64,000 nt of DNA, from positions 62,001-126,000 of the forward strand of contig JACKLI010000001.1 of NCBI GenBank assembly GCA_024235995.1, read 5' to 3'. The DNA is from Burkholderiaceae bacterium. Lineage in GTDB: Bacteria; Pseudomonadota; Gammaproteobacteria; Burkholderiales; Burkholderiaceae_C. Position numbers and translations under genes: made by a program. The notes below the pieces were generated by a model. That model worked only from the letters and a program-made list of their open reading frames with translations, was not told where the DNA came from and searched no databases. The stretch's first letter is position 1, and every line of letters starts with the position of its first letter. This document shows positions 42,602 to 53,715 of this stretch, piece by piece.

Positions 42602-43108
42602 TCAGGCAGCCGCCGCCTCGCCTTCGCCCTTCTTGGCCGCCAGCGCGCCCAGCACCACGGCGGTGCGGGAGATCGGCGACATGAGCAAGCCACACAACTG
42701 GGCCAGCAGCACTTCCTTGCTCGGAATGCTGGCCAGCTCCTTCACGCCGTTGGCATCCAGGGCCTTGCCACCGTAAACGCCCGCGCGGATGACCAGCTTG
42801 TCGTTGGTCTTCGCGAAATCGGCCACCACTTTGGCGGCGGCCACGGCGTCTTCGGAGAAGCCATAGATCAGCGGGCCGGACATCTGCTCGCTGGCCACTT
42901 CGAAGCTGCTGCCGGCCACAGCCCGGCGCGCCAGGGTGTTTTTCAACACACTCAGGGCCACGCCTTGGCTGCGCGCCGAAGAGCGCAGTTTCGTCATGTC
43001 AGCGACCGTGACGCCGCGGTATTCCGCCATCACCAGCGTTTGAGCTTTTGCGGCGAGGTCGGTCACTTCTTTGATGACCGCTTCTTTCTCACTGCGATTC
43101 AGACTCAA
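42602..43108 (-). CDS. rplJ: 50S ribosomal protein L10
   Basis: The 168-residue protein that anchors L7/L12 dimers to the 50S subunit. The N-terminus SLNRSEKEAVIKEVTDLAAKAQ and the RNA-binding segment YRGVTVADMTKLRSSAR are standard. The C-terminal Ala-rich tail binds L7/L12. The gene is preceded by an L10-leader-like RNA element, to which the L10-L12 complex would bind to repress its own translation. An AAGGAGT ribosome site precedes the ATG. Confidence 0.98.
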   Translation of the reverse strand: MSLNRSEKEAVIKEVTDLAAKAQTLVMAEYRGVTVADMTKLRSSARSQGVALSVLKNTLARRAVAGSSFEVASEQMSGPLIYGFSEDAVAAAKVVADFAKTNDKLVIRAGVYGGKALDANGVKELASIPSKEVLLAQLCGLLMSPISRTAVVLGALAAKKGEGEAAAA

Positions 43109-43220
43109 GGTCTACTCCTTAAAAAGCGTTGCTTGCGATTGAAAGCCGAGGCCTGCAACCTGGGCAACGCACCTTCCAAAGCGACCGACCGTTTCAGGAA
43201 AATCCTTGTTCCGGCAGGCT

Positions 43221-43298
43221 CGCCATCTGCGCTGGCCGCTCCCGAAACGGGAGCTGATTAAGTCCGGCTTGCGCCGACCCGCCAGCGGTCTTGGATGG
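43221..43298 (-). promoter_or_regulatory. Ribosomal protein L10 leader (autoregulatory RNA element)
   Basis: On the minus strand between rplA and rplJ, CCATCCAAGACCGCTGGC (43298 downward) and GCCAGCGCAGATGGCG (about 43236-43221) can pair around an inner stem with CTTAATCAG. The sequences AAGACCGCTGG, CTTAATCA and GCGCAGA resemble the conserved L10 leader of proteobacteria, bound by the L10-(L12)4 complex for feedback control. Just after the rplA stop there is also a perfect 10-base stem (43366-43357 with 43346-43337). Confidence 0.65.
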
Positions 43299-43374
43299 CC
43301 TGGGACTGCCCAAAGGTCGCCCCAGCCCACCACACCGGCGCCGCGCCCCCGAGGGAGCGCGGCGCCGAATTTCG

Positions 43375-44073
<699 letters not shown>

Positions 44074-44505
44074 TTACACACCCTCCACCGTGACGCCCAT
44101 GGAGCGGGCGGAACCGGCGATCGTGCGCACGGCGGCGTCCAGATCGGCGGCGGTCATGTCCTTTTGCTTGGTCTTGGCGATCTCTTCGAGCTGGGCGCGC
44201 GTGATCTTGCCCACCTTGTCCGAATTCGGCTTGGCCGAGCCCTTGTCCAGCTTGATGGCCTTCTTGATCAGGGTGGCCGCGGGCGGCGTCTTGATGATGA
44301 AGGTGAAGCTCTTGTCCGCGAACGCCGTGATGACCACGGGCAGCGGCAGGCCGGGCTCGACACCCTGGGTCTGGGCGTTGAACGCCTTGCAGAACTCCAT
44401 GATGTTCAGGCCGCGCTGGCCCAGCGCCGGGCCAATGGGTGGAGAGGGGTTGGCCTTACCAGCTGGCACTTGCAGCTTGATGAAGCCGACGATTTTCTTC
44501 GCCAT
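44074..44505 (-). CDS. rplK: 50S ribosomal protein L11
   Basis: The 143-residue L11 protein, start MAKKIVGFIKLQVPAG, with PSPPIGPALGQRGLNIMEFC and the C-terminal RNA-binding part ending in GSARSMGVTVEG. It forms the GTPase-associated centre and takes part in the stringent response through RelA. An AAGGAGCA ribosome site precedes the ATG. The frame is open to 44568, but the first 21 codons of that frame are not L11. Confidence 0.98.
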   Translation of the reverse strand: MAKKIVGFIKLQVPAGKANPSPPIGPALGQRGLNIMEFCKAFNAQTQGVEPGLPLPVVITAFADKSFTFIIKTPPAATLIKKAIKLDKGSAKPNSDKVGKITRAQLEEIAKTKQKDMTAADLDAAVRTIAGSARSMGVTVEGV

Positions 44506-44622
44506 GCTTATGCTCCTTGCGGGTGCAAACGCGCAACTTGTGCGCTCCCCGGGGTTGCGACTCGACAAACAGACCGCTGGCGCCGAGTCGGCAAGCGCCA
44601 GCAGCTATGAAACCAATAGCGA

Positions 44623-45204
44623 TCAGGCCTTTTCGACCTGCGCGAACTCCAGCTCGACCGGCGTGGCGCGACCGAAAATGGTCACCGACACGCGCAGCTT
44701 GCTCTTGTCGTAGTTGACTTCCTCGACCGTGCCGTTGAAGTCGGCAAACGGGCCTTCCTTGACACGGATGTACTCGCCCACCTCGAATTCGACCTTGTGG
44801 CGCGGCTTCTCGGTGCCTTCCTGCATCTGGTTGACGATCTTCATCACGTCGTCTTCCGAGATCGGGGCCGGCCGATTCTTGGCGCCGCCCACGAAGCCGG
44901 TCACCTTGTTGGTGTGCTTGACCAGGTGCCAGGTGTCGTCGTCCATGATCATCTCGACCAGGACATAGCCGGGGAAGAACTTGCGCTCGGTGGTGCGCTT
45001 GACGCCGTTCTTGATCTCGACCACTTCCTCGGTCGGCACCAGGATGCGGCCGAACTTGGCCTGCATGCCCGCGCGGTTGACCCGCTCGCGGATGTTGCGC
45101 TCGACCGCCTTTTCCATGCCCGAATAGGCATGCACCACGTACCAGCGCAGATCGGGGTTGGTGGACGCGCCCGCGCTCATGTCCGTCATCACGTCGCTCG
45201 TCAT
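44623..45204 (-). CDS. nusG: Transcription termination/antitermination factor NusG
   Basis: A 193-residue protein. The NGN domain begins RWYVVHAYSGMEKAVERNI and includes FFPGYVLVEMIM. The KOW domain carries VKEGPFADFNGTVEEVNYDKSKLRV. NusG binds RNA polymerase, couples it to ribosomes and works with Rho. The start overlaps the secE stop (ATGA at 45201-45204). The first 14 residues before the conserved part are an extension typical of related bacteria. A dispersed repeat lies just past the stop, at about 44592-44620. Confidence 0.97.
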   Translation of the reverse strand: MTSDVMTDMSAGASTNPDLRWYVVHAYSGMEKAVERNIRERVNRAGMQAKFGRILVPTEEVVEIKNGVKRTTERKFFPGYVLVEMIMDDDTWHLVKHTNKVTGFVGGAKNRPAPISEDDVMKIVNQMQEGTEKPRHKVEFEVGEYIRVKEGPFADFNGTVEEVNYDKSKLRVSVTIFGRATPVELEFAQVEKA

Positions 45205-45584
45205 TGCTTCCACCCCAGGATCAGGTCGTACAGCGACCACTGCAGGAACCGGTCGACCAGCCACATGAACAGCGCCAGGAACACCGTGAAGGCAAACACG
45301 AAGGCCGTGGTCTGCAGGGTTTCCTTGCGCGTGGGCCACACGACCTTTTGCATCTCGCGCCACGAGTCGCGCCCGAACGCGATCAGGCGCCGGCCGGACT
45401 CCGAGCTCAGGAACGCCACCGCCGCCAGGACCAGGCCGACGATCAGGCTGCCCCATTGGGCCCAGGCGCCGCGGCCGGACAACAGGTAAAAGGCCGTCAC
45501 CCCACCGACGACCAGCAAGCCGGCGGCGGCCAGCTTGGCCTTGTCAGCTCCCGTGCTTACGGTTTCGATTTGCGTGCTTGCCAT
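45201..45584 (-). CDS. secE: Preprotein translocase subunit SecE
   Basis: A 127-residue membrane protein with three helices. The conserved C-terminal part is RLIAFGRDSWREMQKVVWPTRKETLQTT followed by the essential third helix. SecE clamps SecY in the Sec translocon. It has the two extra N-terminal helices seen in enterobacterial SecE. It lies between tRNA-Trp and nusG, the standard arrangement. ATG 45584 (MASTQIETV) is preferred over 45608. Confidence 0.96.
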   Translation of the reverse strand: MASTQIETVSTGADKAKLAAAGLLVVGGVTAFYLLSGRGAWAQWGSLIVGLVLAAVAFLSSESGRRLIAFGRDSWREMQKVVWPTRKETLQTTAFVFAFTVFLALFMWLVDRFLQWSLYDLILGWKQ

Positions 45585-45698
45585 GTGGGCTGCCGGTTTC
45601 CAATACACAAGAGGCCTTGGGAGCCTCGAACTTCATTCACGTCTCAACGCGCAAGCCCGCCAAGGTGGCGGGCTTTGCAAAACCACCCGTTTTTCAGG

Positions 45699-45774
45699 TG
45701 GCAGGGGCAGTAGGAATCGAACCTACAACCTTCGGTTTTGGAGACCGACGCTCTGCCAATTGAGCTATACCCCT
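45699..45774 (-). tRNA. tRNA-Trp (CCA)
   Basis: A complete cloverleaf on the minus strand: acceptor AGGGGTA/TGCCCCT, D-arm GCTCAATTGGCAGAGC, anticodon loop CTCCAAA with CCA, T-loop TTCGATT, and CCA encoded. It lies between tuf and secE, as in many proteobacteria. Confidence 0.97.
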
Positions 45775-45789
45775 AGAGCCCTGCAACCA

Positions 45790-46980
<1,191 letters not shown>

Positions 46981-47054
46981 GTCGAAGACTCCGAAAAAAT
47001 CAACTCAAACTACACACTGGAAGCGGTGATGCCTGGCTGCATCACCGCTGTTTC

Positions 47055-47129
<75 letters not shown>

Positions 47130-47165
47130 GAATCTCGCTCGGCACGCCGCGCAAGCCACCGGAAC

Positions 47166-47239
47166 TGGAGCGGGAGACGGGAATCGAACCCGCGTCATTA
47201 GCTTGGAAGGCTAAGGTTCTACCATTGAACTACTCCCGC
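47166..47239 (-). tRNA. tRNA-Gly (TCC)
   Basis: Minus-strand cloverleaf with acceptor GCGGGAG/CTCCCGC, D-arm GTTCAATGGTAGAAC, anticodon loop CTTCCAA (TCC), T-loop TTCGATT and encoded CCA. Confidence 0.97.
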
Positions 47240-47333
47240 GAAGCCAAAGCCTCGGCGAAAGCCGTCTTCCCCGGCCAAAGCCGTTTCCAAGCGCTCGCGT
47301 CCACAGGCCATGCGCGCTGCGTATTCCATTCGC

Positions 47334-47419
47334 TGGTGGAGAGGGCTGGATTCGAACCAGCGTAGGTGTAAACCGGCAGATTTACAGTCTGCTGCCATTA
47401 ACCACTCGGCCACCTCTCC
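47334..47419 (-). tRNA. tRNA-Tyr (GTA)
   Basis: An 86-base minus-strand tRNA with a long variable arm. The acceptor is GGAGAGG/CCTCTCC, the D-arm contains GCCGAGTGGTTAATGGC, the anticodon loop is CTGTAAA (GTA), the T-loop TTCGAAT, and CCA is encoded. It is first in the Tyr-Gly-Thr-tuf-Trp unit. Confidence 0.97.
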
Positions 47420-47709
47420 GGCGAAGAACTCGCAATTATGCCACTGTTTTGAAGCCGTGGACAAGGCGGGCCGCCAAGACCGTCATCACGGACCGCGCCT
47501 GCCCGCATTTTCCCGTACGATGCGGCTGTCCGGCCCTGGCTGCACGCGCTGACGGCCGTGCAGCCGCCACGGCGCCGGCAGCCACTTCCCGATCCTCGCC
47601 CCCCGCCCATGCCCATGGTGTCCGCTCGCCCGTCCCTGCACGATGGAACGACGCCAAGCCGGCCGGCCGGCGGCGCCCTGCACCACGCCACGCCCGTGGC
47701 GCCCCGCTC
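47420..47709. other. Intergenic region between tRNA-Tyr and the RND adaptor gene
   Basis: About 290 GC-rich bases with no convincing gene. It must hold the promoter of the minus-strand tRNA/tuf unit and, on the plus strand, that of the efflux genes. I see no clear -35/-10 pair, no palindromic operator and no strong ribosome site before the ATG at 47710. Confidence 0.5.
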
Positions 47710-48876
47710 ATGAACACCCTGTTTTCTCCGCGCCGCCGGCCGCTGTGGCTGGCCCTGGCGCTGCTGGTGCTGGCCTGCGCCGCCTGGCTGGGCACCGGCC
47801 GGGTGGCCCACTCGGCCAAGCCGGCCGAAACCGCCGCCCCGCCCGTGCAAGCCACCACCACGCAGGTGCGCCAGCAGGACGTTCCGATCGTGCGCAGCGG
47901 GGTGGGCACCGTCACGCCGCTGGCCACGGTCACCGTGCGCAGCCGCATCGACGGCCAGCTCGAGCGCGTGGGTTTCGTCGAAGGCCAGGACGTGAAGGCC
48001 GGGCAGCTGCTGGCGCAGCTCGATGCCCGGGCGCTGAAGGTGCAGCTGCAGCAGGCCCAGGCCCAGAAGGCCAAGGATGCCGCCCTGCTCGGCAACGCCC
48101 GCGTCGACCTGAAGCGCTACGAAACCCTGATCGCGCAGGATGCGGCCACGCGCCAGCAGCTGGACACCCAGCGGGCGCTGGTGGCCCAGCTGGAAGCGGC
48201 GCTGAAGATGGACCAGGCGCAGATCGACGCCGCCCAGGTGCAGCTGGGCTACGCCACCATCACCGCACCGATCGGCGGGCGCACCGGCGCGCGCCTGGTG
48301 GACCCGGGCAACATCGTGCACGCCGCCGACCCCGGCGGGCTGGTGGTGATCAACCAGATCGACCCGATCGCGGTGGTCTTCAGCCTGCCCGAGGGCGCGT
48401 TCCAGGACATCCAGCGCGCGCTCCAGGACAGCCACCGGCCGCTGGAGGTTCAGGTCGGTGCGCCGGGCCAGCCGCAGGCGCTGGCCAGCGGGCGCCTCAC
48501 GCTGCTGAACAACCAGATCGACAACGCCACCGGCACGATCCGGCTCAAGGCGCAGTTCGGCAACCCGCGGCACGCCCTGTGGCCCGGCCAGTACGTCGAT
48601 GCCCGGCTGGTGCTGGGCGTGCGCCGGGGCGCGCTCACGGTGCCGGCCGCCGCCGTGCAGCGCGGCCCGGAGGGCACCTACGTCTACACCGTGGGCGACG
48701 ACAAGAGCGCGCGGATCGCCAAGGTCGGGGTGGCGCAGATCCAGGACGGCCTGGCGGTGATCGATGAGGGCCTGTCGGCCGGCCAGCGCGTGGTGGTCGA
48801 CGGCCAGTACAAGCTGCGGCCCGGGCTGAAGGTGGCCGAAGCCCCGCGGGCCGCGGCCAGCGAGGCCGGCCGATGA
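47710..48876 (+). CDS. RND efflux periplasmic adaptor (membrane fusion protein, MdtA-like)
   Basis: A 388-residue exported protein with an N-terminal helix (LWLALALLVLACAAWLG). The lipoyl/hairpin/beta-barrel order is normal: RIDGQLERVGFVEGQDVKAGQLLAQLDAR, a helical hairpin with LQQAQAQKAKDAALLGNA, then YATITAPIGGRTGARLVDPGN. It links the inner-membrane RND pump encoded directly downstream to an outer-membrane channel. The stop overlaps the pump gene start (ATGA). No lipobox cysteine in the usual position is used with confidence, although a Cys occurs in the helix. Substrates are unknown. Confidence 0.92.
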   Translation: MNTLFSPRRRPLWLALALLVLACAAWLGTGRVAHSAKPAETAAPPVQATTTQVRQQDVPIVRSGVGTVTPLATVTVRSRIDGQLERVGFVEGQDVKAGQLLAQLDARALKVQLQQAQAQKAKDAALLGNARVDLKRYETLIAQDAATRQQLDTQRALVAQLEAALKMDQAQIDAAQVQLGYATITAPIGGRTGARLVDPGNIVHAADPGGLVVINQIDPIAVVFSLPEGAFQDIQRALQDSHRPLEVQVGAPGQPQALASGRLTLLNNQIDNATGTIRLKAQFGNPRHALWPGQYVDARLVLGVRRGALTVPAAAVQRGPEGTYVYTVGDDKSARIAKVGVAQIQDGLAVIDEGLSAGQRVVVDGQYKLRPGLKVAEAPRAAASEAGR

Positions 48877-51800
48877 GCCTGTCGGCCACCTTCATCCGCC
48901 GCCCCATCGGCACCTCGCTGCTGGCGCTGGCGATCTTTCTGGTGGGCGCGGCGGTGTGGCCGCTGCTGCCCGTGGCCTCGCTGCCGCAGGTGGACTTTCC
49001 GACCATCCTGGTGAGCGCCAACCTGCCGGGCGGCAGCCCCGAGACCATGGCCTCGACCGTGGCGCAGCCGCTGGAGCGCCAGTTCTCGCAGATTCCGGGC
49101 CTGGCGCAGATGAGCTCGGAAAACACCCAGGGCCAGACGCAGATCACGCTGCAGTTCGAGCTGAGCCGCAACATCGACGGCGCGGCGCTGGACGTGCAGA
49201 CCGCCATCAACGCGGCCGCCGGGCAGCTGCCGGCCAACCTGCCCAGCCCGCCGCGCTTTCGCAAGATCAACCCGGCGGACTTCTCCATCCTGCAGCTGGC
49301 GGTGCAGTCCGACACACTGCCGCTGACCACCGTCAACGAATACGCCGACACCATCCTGGCGCAGCAGATCTCGCAGCTCGACGGGGTCGGCCAGGTCATC
49401 GTCTTCGGGCCGCAGAAACCGGCCGTGCGCCTGCAGCTCGACCCGGCCCGGCTGGCCGCGCTGGGCCTGAGCCTGGAGACGGTGCGGGCCGTGGTGACCA
49501 CGGCCACCGTCAGCCAGGCCAAGGGCTCGATCAACGGCGTCCACCAGAGCTTCACGGTCGACACCAACGACCAGATCCTGAGCGCCGAGCCCTGGAACGA
49601 CGTGGTGCTGGCCTACAGAAACGGCGCGCCGATCCGCGTGCGCGACGTCGGCCGGGCCGTGACCGGACCCGAGGACGTCACGCAGGTGGCCTGGGCCTTT
49701 GCCGGCGCCGCCGCGCCGGCGGCGGACACCAACCCCATCGACGGCCGCGCCATCGTGCTGGGCGTGTTCAAGGTGCCGGGCGCCAACGTGGTCGACACGG
49801 TGGAGCGCATCCGCGCCGCGCTGCCCCGCTTCAAGGCGGCGCTGCCGCCGGCGGTGCACGTCAGCGTGCTGGTGGACCGCACGCAGAACATCAGCGCCTC
49901 GGTGGAGGACGTGGAGTTCACCCTGCTGCTGACCATCGCGCTGGTGGTGATGGTGATCTTCGTCTTCCTGCGCAACGTGCCGGCCACGCTGATTCCGGGC
50001 GTGGCCGTGCCGCTGGCGCTGCTGGGCACGGCGGCGGCGATGTACCTACTGGGCTTCAGCCTGGACAACCTGTCGCTGATGGCGCTGACCATCTCGGTCG
50101 GCTTCGTGGTGGACGACGCCATCGTGATGCTGGAGAACATCTACCGCCACATCGAGGACGGCATGCGGCCGATGGAGGCGGCGATGAAGGGCGCGGGCGA
50201 GATCGGCTTCACCATCGTCTCCATCTCGGTGTCGCTGGTGGCGGTGTTCATCCCGCTGCTGCTGATGGGCGGCATCGTGGGGCGGCTGTTCCGCGAGTTC
50301 GCCATCACCGTCACGCTGGCCATCGGCGTGTCGCTGCTGGTCTCGCTCACGCTCACGCCCATGCTGTGCTCGCGCTTCATCCGGCCGGTGCGGCCCGAGG
50401 AGCACGGGCGCGTGTTCCGCTTCTTCGAGCACGGCTTCGACGCGCTGGCGCGCGGCTACCGGCGCGGGCTGCTGCTGGCGCTGCGGCACGAAGGCGCCAC
50501 GCTGGGCGTGTTCCTGCTGACGATCGCGGCCACCGTGGCGCTGTTCGTCGTCATCCCCAAGGGCTTTTTCCCGCAGCAGGACACGGGCTTCATCTCGGGC
50601 TTTGCCGAGTCGGCGCAGGACAGCTCGTCGGCCGCCATGAACCGGCGCCTGCTGCAGTTGGCCGAGATCATCGGGCGCGACCCGGACGTGGCCGCCTACA
50701 GCGTGCGCAACGGCTCGACCTTCAACACCGGGCGCGTGGCGATCTCGCTGCGGCCCAAGGCCGAGGGGCGCACCGAAAGCGCCGACCAGGTGATCCGGCG
50801 CCTGCGCCAGGCGACGGCCCACGTCGAGGGCGTGCGCCTGTTCATGCAGGCGGGCCAGGACATCAACGTCGGCGGGCGCTCCTCGCGCACCCAGTACCAG
50901 TACACGCTGACCGACACCGACCTGCAGGAGCTGGACACCTGGGCGCCGCGCGTGCTGGCGCGCCTGCGCCAGCTGCCCGAGCTGGCCGACGTCGCCACCG
51001 ACCAGCAGAACGACGCGCCCCTGGCCACGGTGACGATCGACCGCGCGCGCGCCGCCGCCTTCGGCATCTCGCCGGCGCTGATCGACGCCACCCTCAACGA
51101 CGCCATCGGCCAGCGCCAGGTGGCGCAGTACTTCACGCAGACCAACAGCTACCACGTGATCCTGGAGGTCGCGCCCGCGCTGCAGCAGGACGCCGCGCTG
51201 TTCGAGCGGCTGTACCTCACCTCGCCTTTGAGCGGGCAGAACGTGCCGCTGTCGAGCATGGTGCGCGTGGACACCCACAGGACGGGCTTTCTGTCGATCA
51301 ACCACCAGGGGCAGTTTCCGGCCGTCACGCTCTCGTTCAACCTGGCGCCCGGCGCGGCGCTGGGCGAGGCGGTGCAGGCCATCCAGAAGGCGCAGGCCGA
51401 GATGGGCGTGCCCGTCACGCTGCGCGGCACCTTCCAGGGCACGGCACAGGCCTTTCAAAGCTCGCTGGCCAGCCAGCCCTACCTGATCACGGCGGCCATC
51501 ATCGCGGTCTACATCGTGCTGGGCCTGCTGTACGAGAGCTACATCCACCCGCTGACCATCCTGTCCACCCTGCCCTCGGCGGGGGTCGGCGCGCTGCTGA
51601 TCCTGATGGCCGGCGGCTACGATTTGTCGGTGATCGCGCTGATCGGCATCATCCTGCTGATCGGCATCGTCAAGAAGAACGGCATCATGATGGTGGACTT
51701 CGCCATCCACGCCGAACGCCAGCAGGGCCTGGCGCCGCGCCAGGCCATCTACCAGGCCTGCCTGCTGCGCTTTCGGCCCATCATGATGACCACCATGTGC

Positions 51801-52049
51801 ACGCTGTTCGCCGGCCTGCCGCTGATGCTGGGCACCGGCGCCGGCTCGGAGCTGCGCCGCCCGCTGGGCTACGCCATGGTGGGCGGGCTGATCTTTTCGC
51901 AGGCCATGACGCTGTTCACCACCCCGGTGGTCTACATCTACCTGGACCGCGCGCACCAGTGGTACGCGCGCCGGCGCGCCGCCAGGAGCGGCGCCGTCAA
52001 CCCGCCGCTCGGGCCAGCCAGTCCACCGGCGCCAGTCCCTGGGCCGTGA
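48873..52049 (+). CDS. RND multidrug efflux transporter (MdtB/MdtC-like, HAE1 family)
   Basis: A 1058-residue inner-membrane proton antiporter of twelve helices and two large periplasmic loops. The start SATFIRRPIGTSLLALAIFL is typical. The helix IV proton-relay acidic pair is in VGFVVDDAIVMLENI, and the internal repeat continues at GIVKKNGIMMVDFAIH. It resembles MdtB/MdtC more than AcrB. There is no outer-membrane channel gene after it; the next gene, ung, is convergent and overlaps its 3' end by 53 bases. It must borrow a TolC-type channel encoded elsewhere. Confidence 0.95.
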   Translation: MSLSATFIRRPIGTSLLALAIFLVGAAVWPLLPVASLPQVDFPTILVSANLPGGSPETMASTVAQPLERQFSQIPGLAQMSSENTQGQTQITLQFELSRNIDGAALDVQTAINAAAGQLPANLPSPPRFRKINPADFSILQLAVQSDTLPLTTVNEYADTILAQQISQLDGVGQVIVFGPQKPAVRLQLDPARLAALGLSLETVRAVVTTATVSQAKGSINGVHQSFTVDTNDQILSAEPWNDVVLAYRNGAPIRVRDVGRAVTGPEDVTQVAWAFAGAAAPAADTNPIDGRAIVLGVFKVPGANVVDTVERIRAALPRFKAALPPAVHVSVLVDRTQNISASVEDVEFTLLLTIALVVMVIFVFLRNVPATLIPGVAVPLALLGTAAAMYLLGFSLDNLSLMALTISVGFVVDDAIVMLENIYRHIEDGMRPMEAAMKGAGEIGFTIVSISVSLVAVFIPLLLMGGIVGRLFREFAITVTLAIGVSLLVSLTLTPMLCSRFIRPVRPEEHGRVFRFFEHGFDALARGYRRGLLLALRHEGATLGVFLLTIAATVALFVVIPKGFFPQQDTGFISGFAESAQDSSSAAMNRRLLQLAEIIGRDPDVAAYSVRNGSTFNTGRVAISLRPKAEGRTESADQVIRRLRQATAHVEGVRLFMQAGQDINVGGRSSRTQYQYTLTDTDLQELDTWAPRVLARLRQLPELADVATDQQNDAPLATVTIDRARAAAFGISPALIDATLNDAIGQRQVAQYFTQTNSYHVILEVAPALQQDAALFERLYLTSPLSGQNVPLSSMVRVDTHRTGFLSINHQGQFPAVTLSFNLAPGAALGEAVQAIQKAQAEMGVPVTLRGTFQGTAQAFQSSLASQPYLITAAIIAVYIVLGLLYESYIHPLTILSTLPSAGVGALLILMAGGYDLSVIALIGIILLIGIVKKNGIMMVDFAIHAERQQGLAPRQAIYQACLLRFRPIMMTTMCTLFAGLPLMLGTGAGSELRRPLGYAMVGGLIFSQAMTLFTTPVVYIYLDRAHQWYARRRAARSGAVNPPLGPASPPAPVPGP

Positions 52050-52734
52050 GCCAGGCGTTGGCCTGCGCAAAGTGCCCGCAGCCGATGAAGGGCACGGGCG
52101 GGCGCTGCGCCGACAGCGGCGAGGGGTGGTTGGCGCGCAGCACGCAGCGCGGGCCGGCGGCGGGCGCGGCGGCGGCCACCGCGTCCCAGCGCGCCTGCGC
52201 GTGCGCGCCCCACAGCAGCACGCACAGCGGGCGCGCGCTGGCCTGCAGCTCGCCAAGGATCAGCTCGGTCAGGCGCTCCCAACCCTGCCGCGCATGGCTG
52301 CCGGCCTGGCCGTCTTCCACCGTCAGGCAGGCGTTGAGCAGCAGCACGCCCTGGCGCGCCCAGTCGGCCAGCAGGCCCGATCGCAGCGTGGGCGCGGGGC
52401 CGTATTCGCGCGCCAGCTCCTTGAAGATGTTACGCAGGCTGGGTGGCGCCTTGCAGTCGGGCCGCACGTCGAACGCCAGGCCATGCGCCTGGCCGGGGCC
52501 GTGGTAGGGGTCCTGCCCCAGGACGAGCACGTGCACCCGCTCGGGCGGGGTGAGGCGCAGGGCCTTGAACGGCTCGGGCGGGTAGACGACGGCGCCGGCG
52601 GCCAGCCGCGCGCGCAGGAAGGTGTTCAGGCGCTCGCCCTCGCCGCTGCGCCAGAAGCGGCCCAGCACCGGCTGCCAGCCGGGCGCCACCGCGTCCGGCG
52701 CAGGCGGCCAGGCTTGCAGGCGATCGGGGGGCAT
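51997..52734 (-). CDS. ung: Uracil-DNA glycosylase (family 1)
   Basis: A 245-residue DNA repair enzyme that excises uracil. The water-activating motif is GQDPYHGPGQAHGLAF, the uracil-binding motif is LLLNACLTV, and the Leu-intercalation loop is HPSPLSA. The ATG (52734) lies one base after the trpC stop. The 3' end runs 53 bases into the RND pump gene on the other strand. The C-terminal 40 residues after the HPSPLS loop are normal for family 1. Confidence 0.95.
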   Translation of the reverse strand: MPPDRLQAWPPAPDAVAPGWQPVLGRFWRSGEGERLNTFLRARLAAGAVVYPPEPFKALRLTPPERVHVLVLGQDPYHGPGQAHGLAFDVRPDCKAPPSLRNIFKELAREYGPAPTLRSGLLADWARQGVLLLNACLTVEDGQAGSHARQGWERLTELILGELQASARPLCVLLWGAHAQARWDAVAAAAPAAGPRCVLRANHPSPLSAQRPPVPFIGCGHFAQANAWLTAQGLAPVDWLARAAG

Positions 52735-52735
52735 C

Positions 52736-53536
52736 TCAAGCAAACAGTTCGGCCAGGGCCAGCCCCGGCTCGGGCGCGCGCATGAAGGCCTCGCCCACCA
52801 GGAAGGCCTGCACGCCGGCATCGCGCAGGCGCTGCACGTCGGCGCGGGTGGCGATGCCGCTTTCGGTCACCAGCAGGCGGTCGTGCGGCACGTCCTTGAT
52901 GAGGCCCAGCGTGGTGTCCAGCGTGGTCTCGAAGCTGCGCAGGTTGCGGTTGTTGATGCCCACCAGCGGCGTCTTCAGCTTGAGCGCGCGCTGCAGCTCG
53001 GGGCCGTCGTGCACCTCCACCAGCACCGCCATGTCCAGGGCGTGCGCCACGGCCTCCAGCTCGGCCATCTGCGCGTCGGACAGGCAGGCGGCGATCAGCA
53101 GGATGCAGTCAGCGCCGATGGCGCGCGCCTCGTACACCTGGTAGGGGTCGATCATGAAGTCCTTGCGCAGCACCGGCAGCTCGCAGCTGGCGCGCGCCTG
53201 CTTCAGGTAATCGATACGGCCCTGGAAGAACTGCCGGTCGGTCAACACCGACAGGCAGGCCGCCGACACCTGGCCGTCGCCCTCGGCATAGCTTTGCGCG
53301 ATGTCGGCCGGGATGAAATCCGCGCGGATCACGCCCTTGCTGGGACTGGCCTTCTTGACCTCGGCAATCACCGCGGCCTGGCCTACGGCGATCTTGGCGC
53401 GCAGCGCGCCCACGAAATCGCGCGTGAGCACGCGGCTTTCGGCGTCCTCGCGCATGGCGGCCAGCGAGACCTTCTTCAGCCCCGCGGCCACTTCCTCGCG
53501 CTTGACCGCGACGATTTTTTCAAGGATGTCGTTCAT
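52736..53536 (-). CDS. trpC: Indole-3-glycerol-phosphate synthase
   Basis: A 266-residue (beta/alpha)8 enzyme that closes the indole ring in tryptophan synthesis. Start MNDILEKIVAVKREEVA. Catalytic segments are AEVKKASPSKGVIR, LRKDFMIDPYQVYEARAIGAD (Lys), VGINNRNLRSFE, and VTESGI with its Glu. It stands alone, without the PRAI fusion of E. coli. It follows trpD after 179 bases. Confidence 0.96.
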   Translation of the reverse strand: MNDILEKIVAVKREEVAAGLKKVSLAAMREDAESRVLTRDFVGALRAKIAVGQAAVIAEVKKASPSKGVIRADFIPADIAQSYAEGDGQVSAACLSVLTDRQFFQGRIDYLKQARASCELPVLRKDFMIDPYQVYEARAIGADCILLIAACLSDAQMAELEAVAHALDMAVLVEVHDGPELQRALKLKTPLVGINNRNLRSFETTLDTTLGLIKDVPHDRLLVTESGIATRADVQRLRDAGVQAFLVGEAFMRAPEPGLALAELFA

Positions 53537-53715
53537 CTCAATTCTCCATGGCGTCGCGCGCCACCCGCAGCGCATAAAACGCAAAGGGCCGAACGGCCGC
53601 GGAGCAGGCCAGGCCAGCGATCGCCGTGGCCGGGGTTTCCCCGGCCACTGGCGATGCCCCCTTGAGGGGGAAGGCGAAACAACGCGAAGCGTGTGGAGAC
53701 TGGGGGTGTTTCACT
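53537..53715. repeat. trpD-trpC intergenic region with dispersed hairpin repeat
   Basis: The gap has two stem-loops: TGGCCGGGG/CCCCGGCCA (about 53626-53647) and CCCCCTTGAGGGGG (about 53658-53671), followed by GCGAAACAACGCGAAGCG and CTGGGGGTG. Sequences of the same design (CCCCCTCGGGGGG, GCGGGGGAGCGTGGGGG) are at about 15690-15735, and a related one (GCGCCCCCGAGGGAGCGC) at 43343-43360. From memory this is a dispersed intergenic element of Comamonadaceae. Confidence 0.55.
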